Source: Nitrospinota bacterium
GTDB taxonomy: Bacteria > Nitrospirota > Nitrospiria > Nitrospirales > UBA8639
Direction of reading: 5' to 3'
Length of the DNA: 5,348 nucleotides
NCBI GenBank assembly: GCA_022561525.1
Contig: JADFRB010000176.1
Coordinates: 1-5,348, forward strand
Shown: one piece after another, positions 4,824 through 5,348 of the stretch
Numbering within the stretch: position 1 is the stretch's first letter
Layout: every line of letters begins with the position of its first letter
Position numbers and translations under genes: made by a program
Notes under the pieces: generated by a model
Seen by the model: the letters and a program-made list of their open reading frames with translations, nothing else
What the model was told of the DNA's origin: nothing
Database searches by the model: none

Positions 4824-5348
4824 ATGCCCTACCAGCCGATCGAAAACTACGGATTGATTGGGAATATGCATACCACGGCCCTTGTGGGAATGAACGGGTC
4901 CATCGACTGGTTTTGCTTCCCATATTTTGATTCCCCAAGCATCTTTGCGGCCATCCTGGATGAACACAAAGGGGGATGGTTTAAGATTGCGATCAAGGAC
5001 AATACCGCGACCCAAAAACAATACTACTGGCCTGACACCAATGTGTTAGTCACACGGTTTCTTTCGACCCAGGGCGTTGGAGATATCATTGACTTTATGC
5101 CCGTCGGACTCAAAGAAACCGACGTGGGTTATCATGGGATCGTTCGTCGTGTGCAAGCGATTCGAGGAAACGTAACGTTCAGGCTGGAATGTTTCCCTGC
5201 TTTTAATTATGCCCGGGATGTGCATACCACCTCGGTCACTCCTGATGGAGTGTGCTTCAGTGCCAATAGCTTACACCTCCGCCTGGGCTCGACCATTCCC
5301 TTACAACTAGAGGGCAATGGGGTCGTGGCCGAGTTTGAATTACAGGAG
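4824..5348 (+). CDS. Glycoside hydrolase family 15 (glucoamylase/trehalase-like), N-terminal part
   Basis: The frame is open for 175 codons and continues past the window end. The start MPYQPIENYGLIGNM, followed by TALVGMNGSIDWFCFP and FDSPSIFAAILD, is the signature opening of bacterial GH15 proteins with the trehalase-like N-terminal beta-sandwich domain. The visible stretch lies within that domain; WPDTNVLVTRF and DIIDFMPVG are typical of it. The catalytic (alpha/alpha)6 barrel with its two acidic residues lies beyond the window, so activity cannot be judged. Family members release glucose from alpha-glucans or, in some bacteria, cleave trehalose. No signal peptide is seen, so it is probably cytoplasmic, consistent with glycogen or trehalose turnover. 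The start is set by ATG with an ideal ribosome binding site. The upstream neighbour is a pseudogene, so no operon partner is visible on that side. Confidence 0.92.
   Translation, partial: MPYQPIENYGLIGNMHTTALVGMNGSIDWFCFPYFDSPSIFAAILDEHKGGWFKIAIKDNTATQKQYYWPDTNVLVTRFLSTQGVGDIIDFMPVGLKETDVGYHGIVRRVQAIRGNVTFRLECFPAFNYARDVHTTSVTPDGVCFSANSLHLRLGSTIPLQLEGNGVVAEFELQE

Noticed and set aside
1..5348. CRISPR array, tRNA or rRNA genes, defence or phage genes
   Set aside because: No regularly spaced direct repeats, recognisable tRNA folds or rRNA segments, and no such protein families were seen on either strand.

Overview
The window looks like bacterial chromosome, most likely Nitrospirota and Nitrospira-like. 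That placement is inferred from the overall look of the ribosomal protein S4, the free-standing biotin-dependent carboxyltransferase and the GH15 enzyme; nothing here proves it and no search was run. I see no phage, conjugation, CRISPR or defence genes.

Layout. Positions 1-141 and 789-941 are two copies, in opposite orientation, of a short non-coding repeat with near-perfect 15-base terminal inverted repeats (GGATGTT[C/G]AAAAAGG). Between them, on the minus strand and almost filling the space, is a solitary rpsD gene for ribosomal protein S4 with a GTG start. Positions 942-1204 are a divergent intergenic region with a possible rpsD promoter and a second, unrelated inverted repeat built from 7-base units. 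Positions 1205-3151 encode a complete carboxyltransferase plus biotin-carrier protein (PycB/OadA/CfiA type). After a short gap holding a perfect 9-bp stem-loop comes a predicted lipoprotein alpha/beta hydrolase (3261-4202). Directly behind it lies the wreck of an alpha-type carbonic anhydrase (about 4221-4680): its first half is gone, its frame is broken, and two of its three zinc-ligand histidines read as arginine. A GH15 glucoamylase/trehalase-like gene starts at 4824 with a strong ribosome binding site and runs off the window end.

How it fits together. The genes look like separate housekeeping or metabolic units, not one pathway. The carboxyltransferase needs a biotin carboxylase partner encoded elsewhere. 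A bicarbonate-using enzyme near a dead carbonic anhydrase is suggestive but may be chance. The most unusual part is the repeat-bracketed rpsD. The repeats sit 4 bases past its stop codon and 17 bases before its start codon, so they probably lie in the transcript and could pair with each other. One copy also carries a 34-base palindrome that the other lacks, which looks like one small element inserted in another.
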